From Belliella buryatensis (GTDB lineage: Bacteria; Bacteroidota; Bacteroidia; Cytophagales; Cyclobacteriaceae): 64,000 nt of DNA. The position numbers were made by a program, and so were the translations under genes. The notes under the pieces were generated by a model, which was not told the DNA's origin, searched no databases, and saw only the letters and a list, made by a program, of their open reading frames with translations. The first letter of the stretch is position 1, and every line of letters starts with the position of its first letter. Where the stretch lies: contig NZ_FZOK01000005.1 in NCBI RefSeq assembly GCF_900188245.1, positions 124,001 through 188,000 on the forward strand, in the 5' to 3' direction. Positions 17,711-27,825 of this stretch are shown here, piece by piece.

Positions 17711-18816
17711 TTTTTTTCACTCTTCGGCTTAAGTCCTTTTTTAGTTGCTAAGATAATCAGTATAATTCCTCCAATGACCAAAGGAATGCTTAAAGTCTGA
17801 CCCATATTGAACTGAAGCCCTTCTTCGAAATCTACTTGGTTTTCTTTCAAAAATTCCCAAACGAAACGCATCCCAAACACTGAAATTAGGAATAATCCAA
17901 GGAAAAGACCATCAGGGAGTCGTTCCTTATATCTGTTCCAGATCAAATATAAGATAATGAAAATCAGAAGATAAGATATGGATTCATAGATCTGAGTTGG
18001 GTATCTAGTGATCCCGAAAGTTTTGATGGTGGCTAAATAATGGTCTCCACGGTCAACTAAGTCGTAGTTTAGAGCTAAGCTCGGATCTTCTGATAGGTAT
18101 TTTTGAGAACTCCTGAATCTCGTCAATACATATTTGACATCGGTTTCTATAGCCTTTCTCAAAACATCTTCCTCAAAGCCCCCTTTTTCTATTTTGATAT
18201 CAAAATTTACTGGAACAATTCCCTTGCCTACCAATTCACTTTGTCTATCTGCAGGCTTGTAGGCATTGACATCAATTAGAGGAATCCTAAGTGTTTCCAA
18301 TGCCTCTTCTGTATCTCTAGCAAAAACAAACCCAGAGTCAGAATCCGTTGGTTTACCCCCAATTTCAGAATTCATCAAATTGCCCATTCTGATCAAGGCT
18401 CCCGTCATAGCCACCACAATAACAATCCTATCTACTACCCAAAGGTAAGACTGCCCAGGTGTCTTCTTGGCATACATGAATAGAGCCAGCAAAATAGCAA
18501 TGGCGGCACCATGGCTAGCCAGTCCACCTTCCCATACTTTCAGAATATCAATTGGATTGCTGAGGTACTTTTCTGGTTCGTAAAATAAGACATGGCCAAG
18601 CCTCGCACCTATAATTGTAGCTAAAACCATATATATGGTCAGCTTGTCAACTAATTGAGGGTTTTGTCCTTCTTTCTTAAAAATGTAAACCATGACCTGT
18701 TGGGAAATGATGAAGCCCAGTGCAAATAGCAAACTGTACCATCTTAATCTTTCAAATCCAGGAAAAACTGCTGGGTCTGGACTCCAAACCACATAGTTCA
18801 AAATATTATTTATCAT
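17692..18816 (-). CDS. lgt: prolipoprotein diacylglyceryl transferase
   Basis: Lgt transfers diacylglycerol from phosphatidylglycerol to the lipobox cysteine of prolipoproteins in the inner membrane. Motifs seen are [25 protein letters not shown] (with the catalytic-region His) and [16 protein letters not shown], the Lgt signature. At 374 residues it is about 90-100 longer than the E. coli enzyme. The extra sequence is a hydrophilic insertion at about 160-255 between the signature and the [10 protein letters not shown] segment, so it probably lies in the periplasm. This host needs Lgt for the several lipoproteins in this window. It is last in a minus-strand run acpP-fabF-rnc-nadE-lgt. Confidence 0.95.
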   Translation of the reverse strand: MINNILNYVVWSPDPAVFPGFERLRWYSLLFALGFIISQQVMVYIFKKEGQNPQLVDKLTIYMVLATIIGARLGHVLFYEPEKYLSNPIDILKVWEGGLASHGAAIAILLALFMYAKKTPGQSYLWVVDRIVIVVAMTGALIRMGNLMNSEIGGKPTDSDSGFVFARDTEEALETLRIPLIDVNAYKPADRQSELVGKGIVPVNFDIKIEKGGFEEDVLRKAIETDVKYVLTRFRSSQKYLSEDPSLALNYDLVDRGDHYLATIKTFGITRYPTQIYESISYLLIFIILYLIWNRYKERLPDGLFLGLFLISVFGMRFVWEFLKENQVDFEEGLQFNMGQTLSIPLVIGGIILIILATKKGLKPKSEKNQGTGS

Positions 18817-18889
18817 TTTTTGGTTGATTCTTTTTCAAAGATGTAGATTAATCAGACATTTCCCGAAAAAAACCTACTGAATTTTTCTC

Positions 18890-20737
18890 TTAGATAGTAT
18901 CCAATTCCCTTAACTCTTCTTCATATCCTCCTGATAAAATCGGAAATCTATACCAGGTTTTAGGATCCACACTGAACTCATCTAAATGGAAAGAAGGTGC
19001 AATTCTTTCTCTTTTCCACTGATTTCTTGACCACAACCTGAAGAATTTTTTGATATAACTTTTCAAAAGTGGTTCTTCTAATTCCAAATCTTCTTTTAAA
19101 ATCAGGTATACATCCATAGGAGATCTTCTGTCTCGGATAGCGAGTTTTTCTATTTCTAATATGATACCATAGGGCATCAAATCATCTTCATCGGTTTGGT
19201 GATTATCACTTGGTCTAAGTTCGGCTGATGGCTGAAGTGCATTGACATGTTTTAGTCCGGTATGTCCCAATTCTGTCTCTGCCCAGCGAAGCCATTGAAG
19301 AATGAAAGATTTGTCAACACCAGCTATAGGAGCTATACTTCCAGAAGTATCACCATCCATTGTTGTGTAGCCTACATCACCTTCACTTCTGTTTGATGTA
19401 GTAAGTAAGAGGGCATTGTTGATATTAGCTAGCATCCAGATGATGGGTGATCGAGATCGCGCTTGGATATTTTGTAAAGCCAAATCATCTTTTTCCCACG
19501 TAAGCTTTCTACCAAGTGCATTTTCGATCTTTTCGGTGTATGACTTTACCTCGTCTGTAATTTCCCAATTGTAAAATTTCGCACCTAAACTATCTGCAAG
19601 TCCTTTGGCGCTTTGAAAAGTAGCATAGGAAGAGTTGTCTGAGGCCTGGTAAGCAGTACTGAGCAATTCGTGTACGATTTCTTTTGCAGGGTTATCCGTC
19701 TTAGGTGCTAAACTAAAATTGATTTTTCTTAAAAATTCCTCAATCCCTAATTCTGCAATCCCCCTTTTGACCATTTCGGCTACTAGGATAGCTAAAGTTG
19801 CAGAGTCAGCTCCACCACTCAGGGACAAGACAAATCCTCTACTTTTACTTTTTCGTAAGTAATCAAATAAACCGAGCGAAGCTGCTTGTACGAATTCCTG
19901 ATTTTTATTGTGAATGCTTGAGATTGAAGGATAGTTTTCTTTGTCTTTATCAAATTCAAAGCAAACTATTTGGTAGTCTTGGTAGGATAGTAGTTTGTTT
20001 TTGAGAAGTAATTCTCCATCCTTTGCGACAAGCATCTCACCATCAAAAATCATCTTCCCAGCTTCGTTTCCAAGTAGGTTGATATAAAAGTAAGTTGCAT
20101 TCAAAAGTGAAGAAGAGTTCTTTACAAGCTCTTCTCTTTGAATACTCTTTCCCATGGCAAAGTGACTTGCGCTGGGATTGAAAATAACGTCCATTTTTCG
20201 GTCTTTCAACCTAAACCCTGGTCTGACCTCTCCACGCCAAGCATCTTCACAGATCTCAAACCCATATCTAACCCTATTTTTTTCAAAAATTAGATCTCCT
20301 AGAGGTATGCTTTGACCAAAAAAATCGAATGAAACAATTTGATGTGCTTCCCATGGGGTAAACCATCTGAATTCGTAATGAACACCATCAATTGCCATAA
20401 ACTGCTTGGCTACAAATCCCTTTAGTTCAGTATTTTCTATGATTGCCATACAATTATATACATGTTGCTGTATACGAACTGGCAATCCTATAGCTACTGT
20501 GATACCTTCACAAAGTGGGATAATATGCCTTAGCTGCTTTACTGCCTTTTGTGGATACCAATAACTAAGGTATAAATCTTCACTTCCGTAGCCAGTTATA
20601 GCTAGTTCAGGAAAGCAAAGGAGTTCTATATCTTTTTCTTTAGCTTCAGCAATGGCGACGGTTATATTTTTTAAGTTTCCTGTCCAATCCAAAGGAGTCT
20701 GGTTGACAGTAGCGCAGGCAATTTTCAATCTTGACAT
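18890..20737 (-). CDS. nadE: glutamine-dependent NAD+ synthetase
   Basis: It amidates deamido-NAD to NAD using glutamine. The N-terminal nitrilase-like glutaminase domain (about 1-280) shows the Glu-Lys-Cys triad as Glu44 (FPELAITGY), Lys111 (GFVAKQ) and Cys163 (EICEDAWRG). The C-terminal synthetase domain has the PP-loop SGGADS at 307-312 and the NRSEGDVGYTTMDGDTSG segment. The 615-residue two-domain form is glutamine-hydrolysing rather than ammonia-only. It lies 45 bp after rnc and 73 bp before lgt on the same strand. Confidence 0.96.
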   Translation of the reverse strand: MSRLKIACATVNQTPLDWTGNLKNITVAIAEAKEKDIELLCFPELAITGYGSEDLYLSYWYPQKAVKQLRHIIPLCEGITVAIGLPVRIQQHVYNCMAIIENTELKGFVAKQFMAIDGVHYEFRWFTPWEAHQIVSFDFFGQSIPLGDLIFEKNRVRYGFEICEDAWRGEVRPGFRLKDRKMDVIFNPSASHFAMGKSIQREELVKNSSSLLNATYFYINLLGNEAGKMIFDGEMLVAKDGELLLKNKLLSYQDYQIVCFEFDKDKENYPSISSIHNKNQEFVQAASLGLFDYLRKSKSRGFVLSLSGGADSATLAILVAEMVKRGIAELGIEEFLRKINFSLAPKTDNPAKEIVHELLSTAYQASDNSSYATFQSAKGLADSLGAKFYNWEITDEVKSYTEKIENALGRKLTWEKDDLALQNIQARSRSPIIWMLANINNALLLTTSNRSEGDVGYTTMDGDTSGSIAPIAGVDKSFILQWLRWAETELGHTGLKHVNALQPSAELRPSDNHQTDEDDLMPYGIILEIEKLAIRDRRSPMDVYLILKEDLELEEPLLKSYIKKFFRLWSRNQWKRERIAPSFHLDEFSVDPKTWYRFPILSGGYEEELRELDTI

Positions 20738-20782
20738 AATAATGACTTGATACCTAGAAACAGGAAATTCAAAGATAGTGTT

Positions 20783-21523
20783 CTAAATAGGGATATTTAG
20801 ATTTTCGCAGGCGTTTTTAGAAGCTTCCTGCTCGGCTTTTTTCTTAGTGGCTCCTTTTCCTTGAGCGATGGACTCTCCATCCACTTTGATTTCTATCAAA
20901 AATTCTTTGAAACGCTGCGATCCACTAATGGAAAGTAAGTTGAAATCAATATCCTTTGACTCTTTTTGAGCCCATTCTATTAGCTTACTTTTGAAATTAC
21001 TCGTTGTAGAAATAATGTCATCGACATCAAAATGAATTATAATCCTTTTTAGGACAAAGCGTTTGGTAAAAGCATAACCTCTATCCAAATATATGGCTCC
21101 AATCAATGCTTCTAAAGCATCTCCATTGATGGACTTGTGCCCAGCAATGTTTCGTCCTTTCAATTCTTCATTGATCAATTTAGCAAGGCCAATCTTAACT
21201 GCAATCTGATTTAGTGCTTCTCTATTGACCATCCTAGAGCGGGTTTCAGTCAAAAAGCCCTCATCTCTGTAGGGGAATTTGATGAATAAAAATTCAGCCA
21301 CAATTGTTCCAAGCACAGCATCGCCCAAAAACTCTAATCTTTCATTGGATATTTTGAGACCATTAATACTTTCTTCTGCAATCGAAGCGTGTTTGATAGC
21401 GAGTTTATACAGAGATAAATTAAAAGGCTTGCTACCGACCATATGTTTGATGGCGGCAGCAAGCCTTTTTTCATTTTTATTATAAAACAGCGCTTGAATT
21501 CTGAGTAAACGTGATAGTCTCAA
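20783..21523 (-). CDS. rnc: ribonuclease III
   Basis: RNase III cleaves double-stranded RNA in rRNA and mRNA processing. The signature NERLEFLGDAVLG is at 60-72, a second acidic cluster is at GDALEALIGAIYLD, and a double-stranded RNA-binding domain fills the last 70 residues (SKLIEWAQKES ... GKGATKKKAEQEASKNA). Its start lies 2 bp after the fabF stop, so the two are almost certainly cotranscribed. The acpP-fabF-rnc order is common in Bacteroidota. Confidence 0.96.
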   Translation of the reverse strand: MRLSRLLRIQALFYNKNEKRLAAAIKHMVGSKPFNLSLYKLAIKHASIAEESINGLKISNERLEFLGDAVLGTIVAEFLFIKFPYRDEGFLTETRSRMVNREALNQIAVKIGLAKLINEELKGRNIAGHKSINGDALEALIGAIYLDRGYAFTKRFVLKRIIIHFDVDDIISTTSNFKSKLIEWAQKESKDIDFNLLSISGSQRFKEFLIEIKVDGESIAQGKGATKKKAEQEASKNACENLNIPI

Positions 21524-21525
21524 GG

Positions 21526-22779
21526 TTACTCAGTGATTTTCTTGAAAATGATAGAACAATTGTGTCCACCAAATCCAAAAGTATTACTCAAGGCAGCTCT
21601 AACTTCTCTTTTTTGAGCTTTGTTGAAAGTCAAATTCAAATTACTATCAAAACTTTCGTCATCAGTAAAATGATTAATTGTAGGAGGAATAATATCGTTC
21701 TGTACAGATAAAATAGAAGCAATCGCTTCAATTGCACCTGCGGCTCCAAGAAGGTGACCTGTCATGGACTTGGTACTACTAATGTTGAGTTGATAAGCAT
21801 GCTCTCCAAAAACCTTTTGAATAGCTTTTACTTCACTCACATCACCCAGTGGGGTAGAAGTACCATGAACATTTACATAATCAATCTCTTCAGGATTCAT
21901 TCCTGCATCTTCCAGTGCAAATTTCATCACATTGGCAGCACCTTCTCCTTCTGGATGCGGCGCAGTAATATGATGGGCATCCGCAGTCATTCCACCACCT
22001 ACCAACTCAGCATAGATTTTAGCACCCCTTGCTTTTGCATGCTCGTATTCTTCAAGAATGATAGCTCCAGCTCCTTCACCTAATACAAATCCATCTCTGT
22101 CTTTGTCAAAAGGTCTTGAAGCAGATTGAGGATCTTCATTTCTTTGAGAAAGTGCTTTCATAGCATTAAAACCACCTATTCCAGCTTCAGTCACTGCTGC
22201 TTCAGAACCGCCTGAGATGAAAATATCTGCTTTGCCTAACCTGATGTAATTGAATGCATCTATCAAAGCATTGGTGCCAGAAGCACAAGCAGATACTGTG
22301 ACAAAGTTCGGACCTTTGAATCCATACTTGATGGAAAGGAATCCTGCACTGATATCAGCGATCATCTTAGGGATAAAGAATGGGTTGAATCTCGGAGTTC
22401 CATCACCTTTGGCAAAGTCTACTACTTCATCTTGGAAAGTTTTAAGACCTCCAATTCCAGAGCCCCAAATTACCCCAGCTTTGTGTAGGTTGATTTTTTC
22501 TAGATCTAAACCTGAATCTTTCATGGCCTCTTCCACAGCAATCATTGCATACTGTGTAAACGGATCCATCTTTCTAGCCTCTTTTCTATCAATAAAGTCT
22601 TCGATATTGAGATTTTTTATCTCACAGGCGAATTGCGTCTTGAAAAGAGAGGCATCGAATCTAGTAATAGGCGCAGCACCGCTCACACCATTAGTTAACC
22701 CCTCCCAAAATTCAGGAGCGGTATTTCCTATTGGTGTGAGGGCACCTATACCTGTTACTACAACTCTTCTTAAATTCAT
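21526..22779 (-). CDS. fabF: beta-ketoacyl-ACP synthase II
   Basis: FabF elongates fatty acids by condensing acyl groups with malonyl-ACP. The Cys-His-His triad is visible: Cys165 (VSACASGTN), His305 (NVHGTSTPLGD) and His342 (SMTGHLLGAAG). At 417 residues it has the family length. It lies 22 bp downstream of acpP, its carrier-protein substrate, and directly before rnc. Confidence 0.97.
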   Translation of the reverse strand: MNLRRVVVTGIGALTPIGNTAPEFWEGLTNGVSGAAPITRFDASLFKTQFACEIKNLNIEDFIDRKEARKMDPFTQYAMIAVEEAMKDSGLDLEKINLHKAGVIWGSGIGGLKTFQDEVVDFAKGDGTPRFNPFFIPKMIADISAGFLSIKYGFKGPNFVTVSACASGTNALIDAFNYIRLGKADIFISGGSEAAVTEAGIGGFNAMKALSQRNEDPQSASRPFDKDRDGFVLGEGAGAIILEEYEHAKARGAKIYAELVGGGMTADAHHITAPHPEGEGAANVMKFALEDAGMNPEEIDYVNVHGTSTPLGDVSEVKAIQKVFGEHAYQLNISSTKSMTGHLLGAAGAIEAIASILSVQNDIIPPTINHFTDDESFDSNLNLTFNKAQKREVRAALSNTFGFGGHNCSIIFKKITE

Positions 22780-22801
22780 AAATGAATTTTAAGTGATTAT
22801 A

Positions 22802-23038
22802 TTATTTTACGTTTGCTTCCAGATAGCTGATTGCTTGACCCACAGTACCGATTTGCTCGGCTTGGTCATCTGGAATAGAAATGTTGAATTCTTTTTCGAA
22901 TTCCATGATAAGTTCTACCGTATCTAGAGAGTCAGCACCTAGATCGTTTGTGAAGCTAGCCTCAGGAGTAACTTCAGATTCTTCTACGCCTAACTTATCT
23001 ACGATAATGGCTTTTACTTTTTGTGCAATTTCAGACAT
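22802..23038 (-). CDS. acpP: acyl carrier protein
   Basis: The 78-residue ACP carries the phosphopantetheine site at Ser37 in [15 protein letters not shown]. It is acidic and four-helical, as expected, and carries growing acyl chains for FabF, encoded next. It is the first gene of the minus-strand operon and is divergent from the IPExxxVDY-pyk pair. Confidence 0.98.
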   Translation of the reverse strand: MSEIAQKVKAIIVDKLGVEESEVTPEASFTNDLGADSLDTVELIMEFEKEFNISIPDDQAEQIGTVGQAISYLEANVK

Positions 23039-23139
23039 TTTGTTATCAGTTTATTTTATAACACTTCGCAAAGAAATATATTTATCCCCTTATTGCCAAA
23101 AAAAACACACAAGTAAATTCAAGATATTCCCGTACCACC

Positions 23140-23168
23140 TTGAAGTTGAAGGAATATTTTTAACTTTG
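23140..23168 (+). promoter_or_regulatory. putative Bacteroidota-type promoter for the IPExxxVDY-pyk unit
   Basis: A TAACTTTG minus-7 box (23161-23168, matching TAnnTTTG) is preceded at 18 bp by TTG (23140-23142), close to the TTTG-N19 consensus of the Bacteroidota primary sigma factor. It ends 19 bp before the ATG at 23188. Confidence 0.5.
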
Positions 23169-23187
23169 TTTTTTAAATTCTTCCTGA

Positions 23188-23616
23188 ATGAAGAAAACAA
23201 AATTACTTGTCGACAACCCCTTTGATTTTGAACTTTTGGGCTTTGTAGCTCCCCTCAAAGACTATAAAATGGCTTGGGTGATCAACAATTGCCTTAATAT
23301 CAATTTGATTAGATCCAAGGATTTTGAGCTTCAGTTTATGGATGATACTGCCTTAATCATTTCTCAATATATGATTGAAAAAGATCATGGCTACCTCCAA
23401 CTTCTTAAAAATAGATCACTAAATGAAAATGGAAGTATTAGGTATCTCGTACCCGAACTTAGAATGATCGATTACTTCCTCCTGCTTCAGGATCTGACCT
23501 TTGAATTGGATATTAATACGTATATTGAGCGCCTATCCAAGAGTCAATACATTCAAAATGTAGTGAAATTGGATATCAACAAGATTAAATCAAAAGAAAA
23601 CCTGTTAACCTATTAA
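23188..23616 (+). CDS. IPExxxVDY family protein
   Basis: The 142-residue protein carries the family-defining motif as LVPELRMIDYFLLLQ around residue 89-103, a conservative variant of IPExxxVDY. The biochemical function of this Bacteroidota family is unknown. It is soluble with no signal peptide. It lies 14 bp before pyk and opposite acpP, an arrangement I recall as conserved in the phylum, which hints at a link to central metabolism or fatty-acid synthesis. Confidence 0.85.
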   Translation: MKKTKLLVDNPFDFELLGFVAPLKDYKMAWVINNCLNINLIRSKDFELQFMDDTALIISQYMIEKDHGYLQLLKNRSLNENGSIRYLVPELRMIDYFLLLQDLTFELDINTYIERLSKSQYIQNVVKLDINKIKSKENLLTY

Positions 23617-23630
23617 AACGAAAATTACCC

Positions 23631-25061
23631 ATGAGTGTAACCAACTTTAACAAGACGAAGATTTTGGCTACTGTAGGCCCAGCCTCTAATAATGAAGAAA
23701 CATTATATAACCTCGCAAATGCTGGTGCAAATGTGTTTAGATTGAATTTTTCACATGGAAATCATGAAGGTCATGCCAAAGTAATCAGCATGATCCGCAA
23801 AATAAATAAAGACCAAAACTTATCGCTAGGAATCCTTCAGGATCTTCAAGGTCCAAAAATAAGAGTAGGTGAAGTGGAAAATAATGGTGTGGAAATCAAT
23901 CCCGGAGATCTGATTACCATTACCAATGATCCAGTGATCGGAACATCTAAGCTTGTCAGCACAGTTTATCAAAATCTTCCAAATGATGTAGCTACGGGGG
24001 ATAGAATTTTGATCGATGACGGTAACTTGGAATTAGTGGTGAATGATACAGATGGCAAAAATGTAAACTGTACTGTAATCCATGGTGGTATATTGAAGTC
24101 AAGAAAAGGGATCAATCTTCCTAATACCAAAGTATCTGCACCATCACTCACTGAAAAGGATATTGAAGATTTAGCCTTTGGTCTTGAAAATGAAGTGGAC
24201 TGGATTGCTTTGTCTTTTGTAAGGTCTGCTGAAGATATTTATGACCTCAGAAAGCGAATTGAAAAAGCTGGTAAGAATTGCAAAATCGTAGCTAAAATCG
24301 AAAAACCAGAAGCTCTTGAGAACATTGATTCGATCATTGAAGCTACTGATGCCATCATGGTAGCTCGTGGCGATTTGGGAGTTGAAGTACCGATGCAGAT
24401 GGTTCCACTTTGGCAGAAGAAAATGGTAGAGAAATGTAAGTTGGCTTGTAAGCCTGTGATCATTGCTACACAGATGCTTGAAAGTATGATTGTCAATCCC
24501 CGTCCAACAAGAGCTGAAACCAATGATGTGGCTACTGCAGTATTGGATGGTGCTGATGCAGTGATGCTTTCTGCAGAGACAGCATCTGGTAATTTCCCCA
24601 TCAATGCTGTGAAAGCAATGAGCTCTATTATTTCTCATATTGAAGCTAATGCAGATGTTTATCACAATCTTTATAAAATCCCAGAAGATGATAAGACTTT
24701 CCTTTCAAACAACTTGATCTTAATGGCATCTAGAATTTCTAGAAATGTTGGTGCAAAGGCTATTGTAGGTATTACATCCTCTGGATTTACAGCGTTTAGA
24801 ATAGCTTCACATAGACCAAAAGCAAATACTTTTATCTTTACTAGAAATAAGCCACTCCTTACTCAATTAAGTTTGGTATGGGGTGTGAGGGCTTATTACT
24901 ATGAAAGTAATGTATCTACTGATGCTACTTTCATGGATATTCAAAGACAACTAAAAACTGATGGCCATGTCAAAGAAGGTGATGTCATTATCAACACGGC
25001 TAGCATGCCACTAAAGGCAAAAGGGAAAACCAATATGATGAAAGTCCATGTAGTGGATTAA
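23631..25061 (+). CDS. pyk: pyruvate kinase
   Basis: Pyk converts phosphoenolpyruvate and ADP to pyruvate and ATP, the last step of glycolysis. Visible motifs are TKILATVGPAS at the start, FRLNFSHG, GDLGVEVP with VARGD and IVAKIEKPEAL, the active-site Lys-Glu segment. ATQMLESM and ETASG follow in the barrel. At 476 residues it has domains A, B and C in the usual order. It is probably cotranscribed with the IPExxxVDY gene, and a perfect hairpin terminator follows after 19 bp. Confidence 0.97.
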   Translation: MSVTNFNKTKILATVGPASNNEETLYNLANAGANVFRLNFSHGNHEGHAKVISMIRKINKDQNLSLGILQDLQGPKIRVGEVENNGVEINPGDLITITNDPVIGTSKLVSTVYQNLPNDVATGDRILIDDGNLELVVNDTDGKNVNCTVIHGGILKSRKGINLPNTKVSAPSLTEKDIEDLAFGLENEVDWIALSFVRSAEDIYDLRKRIEKAGKNCKIVAKIEKPEALENIDSIIEATDAIMVARGDLGVEVPMQMVPLWQKKMVEKCKLACKPVIIATQMLESMIVNPRPTRAETNDVATAVLDGADAVMLSAETASGNFPINAVKAMSSIISHIEANADVYHNLYKIPEDDKTFLSNNLILMASRISRNVGAKAIVGITSSGFTAFRIASHRPKANTFIFTRNKPLLTQLSLVWGVRAYYYESNVSTDATFMDIQRQLKTDGHVKEGDVIINTASMPLKAKGKTNMMKVHVVD

Positions 25062-25080
25062 GAAAAGGTTAAATTAATCT

Positions 25081-25122
25081 AAAAGCAAAAGGTCATTCTT
25101 TACGGGGTGACCTTTTGCTTTT
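25081..25122 (+). terminator. intrinsic terminator after pyk
   Basis: AAAAGCAAAAGGTCA and TGACCTTTTGCTTTT form a perfect 15-bp stem with a 12-nt loop, and the 3' arm ends in a T run. It lies just after the pyk stop. Confidence 0.9.
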
Positions 25123-25237
25123 ACAATTGACCCTGAAAAATCCACAATTCAACCTAGGTAATACCCCGTTGATATATGTATATACATCCATTTTTTATTC
25201 TTTGGGGTTATACAATCGAACATAAACTATATCAACT

Positions 25238-26671
25238 ATGAAAAAAATATTCAATCTTTTCCTTGCTGGTGCAATCCTTTTATTTGCAGCTTCTTGTCAA
25301 GAAGATGAACCAGCACCACAGCCAGCCCCAGACTTAGTAAAAGCTGCTAATGCCGCTGGATTGACAACACTTCTTGCTGCGGTAGAAGCTGTGCCTGGAT
25401 TAGCACCTACTTTATTAAACGCGCAAGCAATTACTGTTTTTGCTCCTACCAATGATGCTTTTGCAAATGCGCTAACCGCTTTTGAAGCTTCTAACCTTGG
25501 CGAATTAGTAGAGAAATTGGGTGGTGTGGAAAATCTCGAAACTGTTTTAGGTTTTCACGTAGTTCCTGCCATTGCTTTCGCAGCTGATTTGAATGCGACT
25601 AATAACTTTACCACTGTTTCTGGACAGGCCTTAACCGTAGCTAGAAACGGTAATGCAGTGACAGTAACAGATGCAAATGGTGATGTTGCCAACGTTGTAG
25701 CTGCCGATGTAGCAATTTCAAATGGCGTGGTACATGTAATCGATAGAGTATTGTTACCGGAAATCGATCTTCCACAGGAGCCAGCTCCAAACTTGGTAGA
25801 TGCTGCAACGGGAGCAGGTTTGACCACATTATTGGCTGCAGTTACTGCTGTTGATGGTTTGGCAACTACATTACTTGGATTGGATGCAATAACAGTATTC
25901 GCTCCTACTAATGATGCGTTTGCTGCTGCCTTAGAAGCTTTCAACGCTGCAAACCTAGAACAATTAGTAGCAAGAATTGGTGGAATTGATAACCTAGAAA
26001 CTGTTTTAGGGTTCCATGTAGTGCCTGCTGTAGCCTTCTCTTCTGACCTACAAGCATCAAATACTTTTACTACAGTAGCAGGTCAAGAATTGACAGTAAC
26101 TGTATCAGGTTCTACTGTAACAGTCACTGATGCAACAGGGAATACAGTAAATGTAGTCGCAGCTGATGTAGCTATTGAAAATGGTGTTGTACACGTGATT
26201 GATGGTGTGCTCCTTCCAGAATTGAATATTCCAAACGTTGTGGAAGCGGCAACAGCTGCTGAGCTATCTATTCTATTAGAAGCGGTGACAGCTGCTGGCT
26301 TGGGAAGTACTTTGCTTGAAGCTGAAGAAATCACAGTTTTTGCTCCTACCAACGAAGCTTTTGGAAATTTACTTACTGCCTTGGAAGTTTCATCACTTGA
26401 AGAGCTAATTGAAGAATTAGGTGCTGAGGCAGTTGTTAAAGTACTAGGTTATCATGTTGTACCGGCTGTTGCTTTCTCTTTTGATTTGAATGAAGGTTCT
26501 CAACAGGTACCTACGCTAGCTGGCGAAAACTTGACAGTAACTAGAACAGGTAATAATGTAACTGTAACTGATTCTGCGGGAACAACTTATAATGTGGTGG
26601 CAGCTGATGTAGTAATATCAAATGGTGTTGTACACGTAATCGATGGCGTAGTACTTCCAAACTTGGATTAA
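25238..26671 (+). CDS. lipoprotein with three fasciclin (FAS1) domains
   Basis: The 477-residue protein has a lipoprotein leader (LLFAASC, Cys20) and three tandem FAS1 domains at about 34-175, 184-325 and 330-475. Each has the H1 box (ITVFAPTNDAF and variants) and ends with the H2 box (NGVVHVIDxVLLPE). The repeats are very similar to one another, so internal duplication is recent. FAS1 proteins are surface adhesion modules. It has its own hairpin terminator, and a 12-bp palindrome ATGTATATACAT lies upstream at 25176-25187. The LytS/LytTR pair that follows and a second FAS1 lipoprotein suggest a regulated surface-adhesion locus. Confidence 0.9.
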   Translation: MKKIFNLFLAGAILLFAASCQEDEPAPQPAPDLVKAANAAGLTTLLAAVEAVPGLAPTLLNAQAITVFAPTNDAFANALTAFEASNLGELVEKLGGVENLETVLGFHVVPAIAFAADLNATNNFTTVSGQALTVARNGNAVTVTDANGDVANVVAADVAISNGVVHVIDRVLLPEIDLPQEPAPNLVDAATGAGLTTLLAAVTAVDGLATTLLGLDAITVFAPTNDAFAAALEAFNAANLEQLVARIGGIDNLETVLGFHVVPAVAFSSDLQASNTFTTVAGQELTVTVSGSTVTVTDATGNTVNVVAADVAIENGVVHVIDGVLLPELNIPNVVEAATAAELSILLEAVTAAGLGSTLLEAEEITVFAPTNEAFGNLLTALEVSSLEELIEELGAEAVVKVLGYHVVPAVAFSFDLNEGSQQVPTLAGENLTVTRTGNNVTVTDSAGTTYNVVAADVVISNGVVHVIDGVVLPNLD

Positions 26672-26685
26672 ATTTATTGAATATT

Positions 26686-26716
26686 AATGCAGAGAAGGTT
26701 AAATCTTCTCTGCATT
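26686..26716 (+). terminator. intrinsic terminator after the FAS1 gene
   Basis: AATGCAGAGAAG and CTTCTCTGCATT form a perfect 12-bp stem with a 7-nt loop, followed by ATTTTACTT. It lies 14 bp after the stop codon. Confidence 0.82.
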
Positions 26717-26784
26717 ATTTTACTTAATAATTAATTTTTTAATCTAAATTTCTGCAGAATTTCAAACCCAACAAATTTAAAGTC

Positions 26785-27825
26785 ATGTTCAACGGCCCAT
26801 ATAAATTTCTTTTTCCGGGCTTATTGGCCATTTATTCCTTCATCAATATAAAGGTGCTTGATGGAGATCGGCTATATCAAGCTGACTTGCCACTTGATAA
26901 ACTATTTTACATCATTTTTATACTTTGTTATGCTGTTTGGTTTGTTAATTCATTTATTGAAAAGTACAAAACCAACATAAAAATCAAGATACAGCCACTT
27001 TTATTACAATTTGGGCTCAGTATCATAGGAGTATTTTTTATCAGTTTATCTTCTATATTAATTACCGAAGCTGCTCTGGGTGAGCCTTTCAGTTATTCGT
27101 TTCAGAACTTGCTTTTGACCAGTGGTTTTGCTTTTAGAATCAATTTATTCCTCAATTGTGTTAATGCGATAATCTATTTCAGTAATAGATATAGAGAAAA
27201 AGCTGTAGAAGCGGAAAAACTTCATTCTCTCAATATAGAGGCTCAACTTGTTTCTTTAAACTCACAGGTAAACCCTCATTTTTTTTTCAATAATCTGAGT
27301 ACTATTTCTTCTTTGATTCATGAAGATCCAAAGTTGGCAGACGAGTACTTACAAAAGCTTTCGATCATATACAGACATATACTTTCGACTAGAGATAAAG
27401 AATTGATTCCATTAAAGGAAGAATTGACATTTTTAGATAATTATATTTCACTTTTAAGTATCAGATTTCAAAAATCTTTGAAATTTTCAAAAAATATTTC
27501 TGAGGATTGTAAAGACTTATTTTTACCTCCTTCAGTACTTCAACTTTTGGTGGAAAATGTTGTCAAACATAACTATTTCACAGAAAAAGAACCTTTGACA
27601 GTATCGATAACATCTGATTGTGAACTGATAAAAATTCACAATAAAAAGCAGAAAAAAGATGTTGTAGAGTATTCTTCTGGTATAGGACTTCAAAACATTT
27701 CGGAGAGATATTCATTTTTAGATAAGAAGATTATCATAAATGATGAAAAAGACTATTTCCAAATAAGCCTACCACTGATCCATGAAGATAGCAATAGTAG
27801 AAGACGAGCCACTTACACTGAATAG
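26785..27825 (+). CDS. LytS-type sensor histidine kinase
   Basis: This is an inner-membrane kinase with about four hydrophobic segments in the first 130 residues and no obvious extracellular sensor domain. The His_kinase domain follows, with the phosphoacceptor His165 in QVNPHFFFNN and a short ATP-binding region (VLQLLVENVVKHN and GIGLQNISERY). The length is 346 residues. Its 3' end overlaps the response-regulator gene by 44 bp, so the last residues are encoded within the regulator's start and the pair is translationally coupled. The stimulus is unknown. Confidence 0.92.
   Translation: MFNGPYKFLFPGLLAIYSFINIKVLDGDRLYQADLPLDKLFYIIFILCYAVWFVNSFIEKYKTNIKIKIQPLLLQFGLSIIGVFFISLSSILITEAALGEPFSYSFQNLLLTSGFAFRINLFLNCVNAIIYFSNRYREKAVEAEKLHSLNIEAQLVSLNSQVNPHFFFNNLSTISSLIHEDPKLADEYLQKLSIIYRHILSTRDKELIPLKEELTFLDNYISLLSIRFQKSLKFSKNISEDCKDLFLPPSVLQLLVENVVKHNYFTEKEPLTVSITSDCELIKIHNKKQKKDVVEYSSGIGLQNISERYSFLDKKIIINDEKDYFQISLPLIHEDSNSRRRATYTE

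Noticed and set aside
25555-25944. 129-codon minus-strand frame inside the FAS1 gene
   Set aside because: It is a shadow of the Ala/Val-rich plus-strand coding sequence, which has clear FAS1 repeats and a lipobox.
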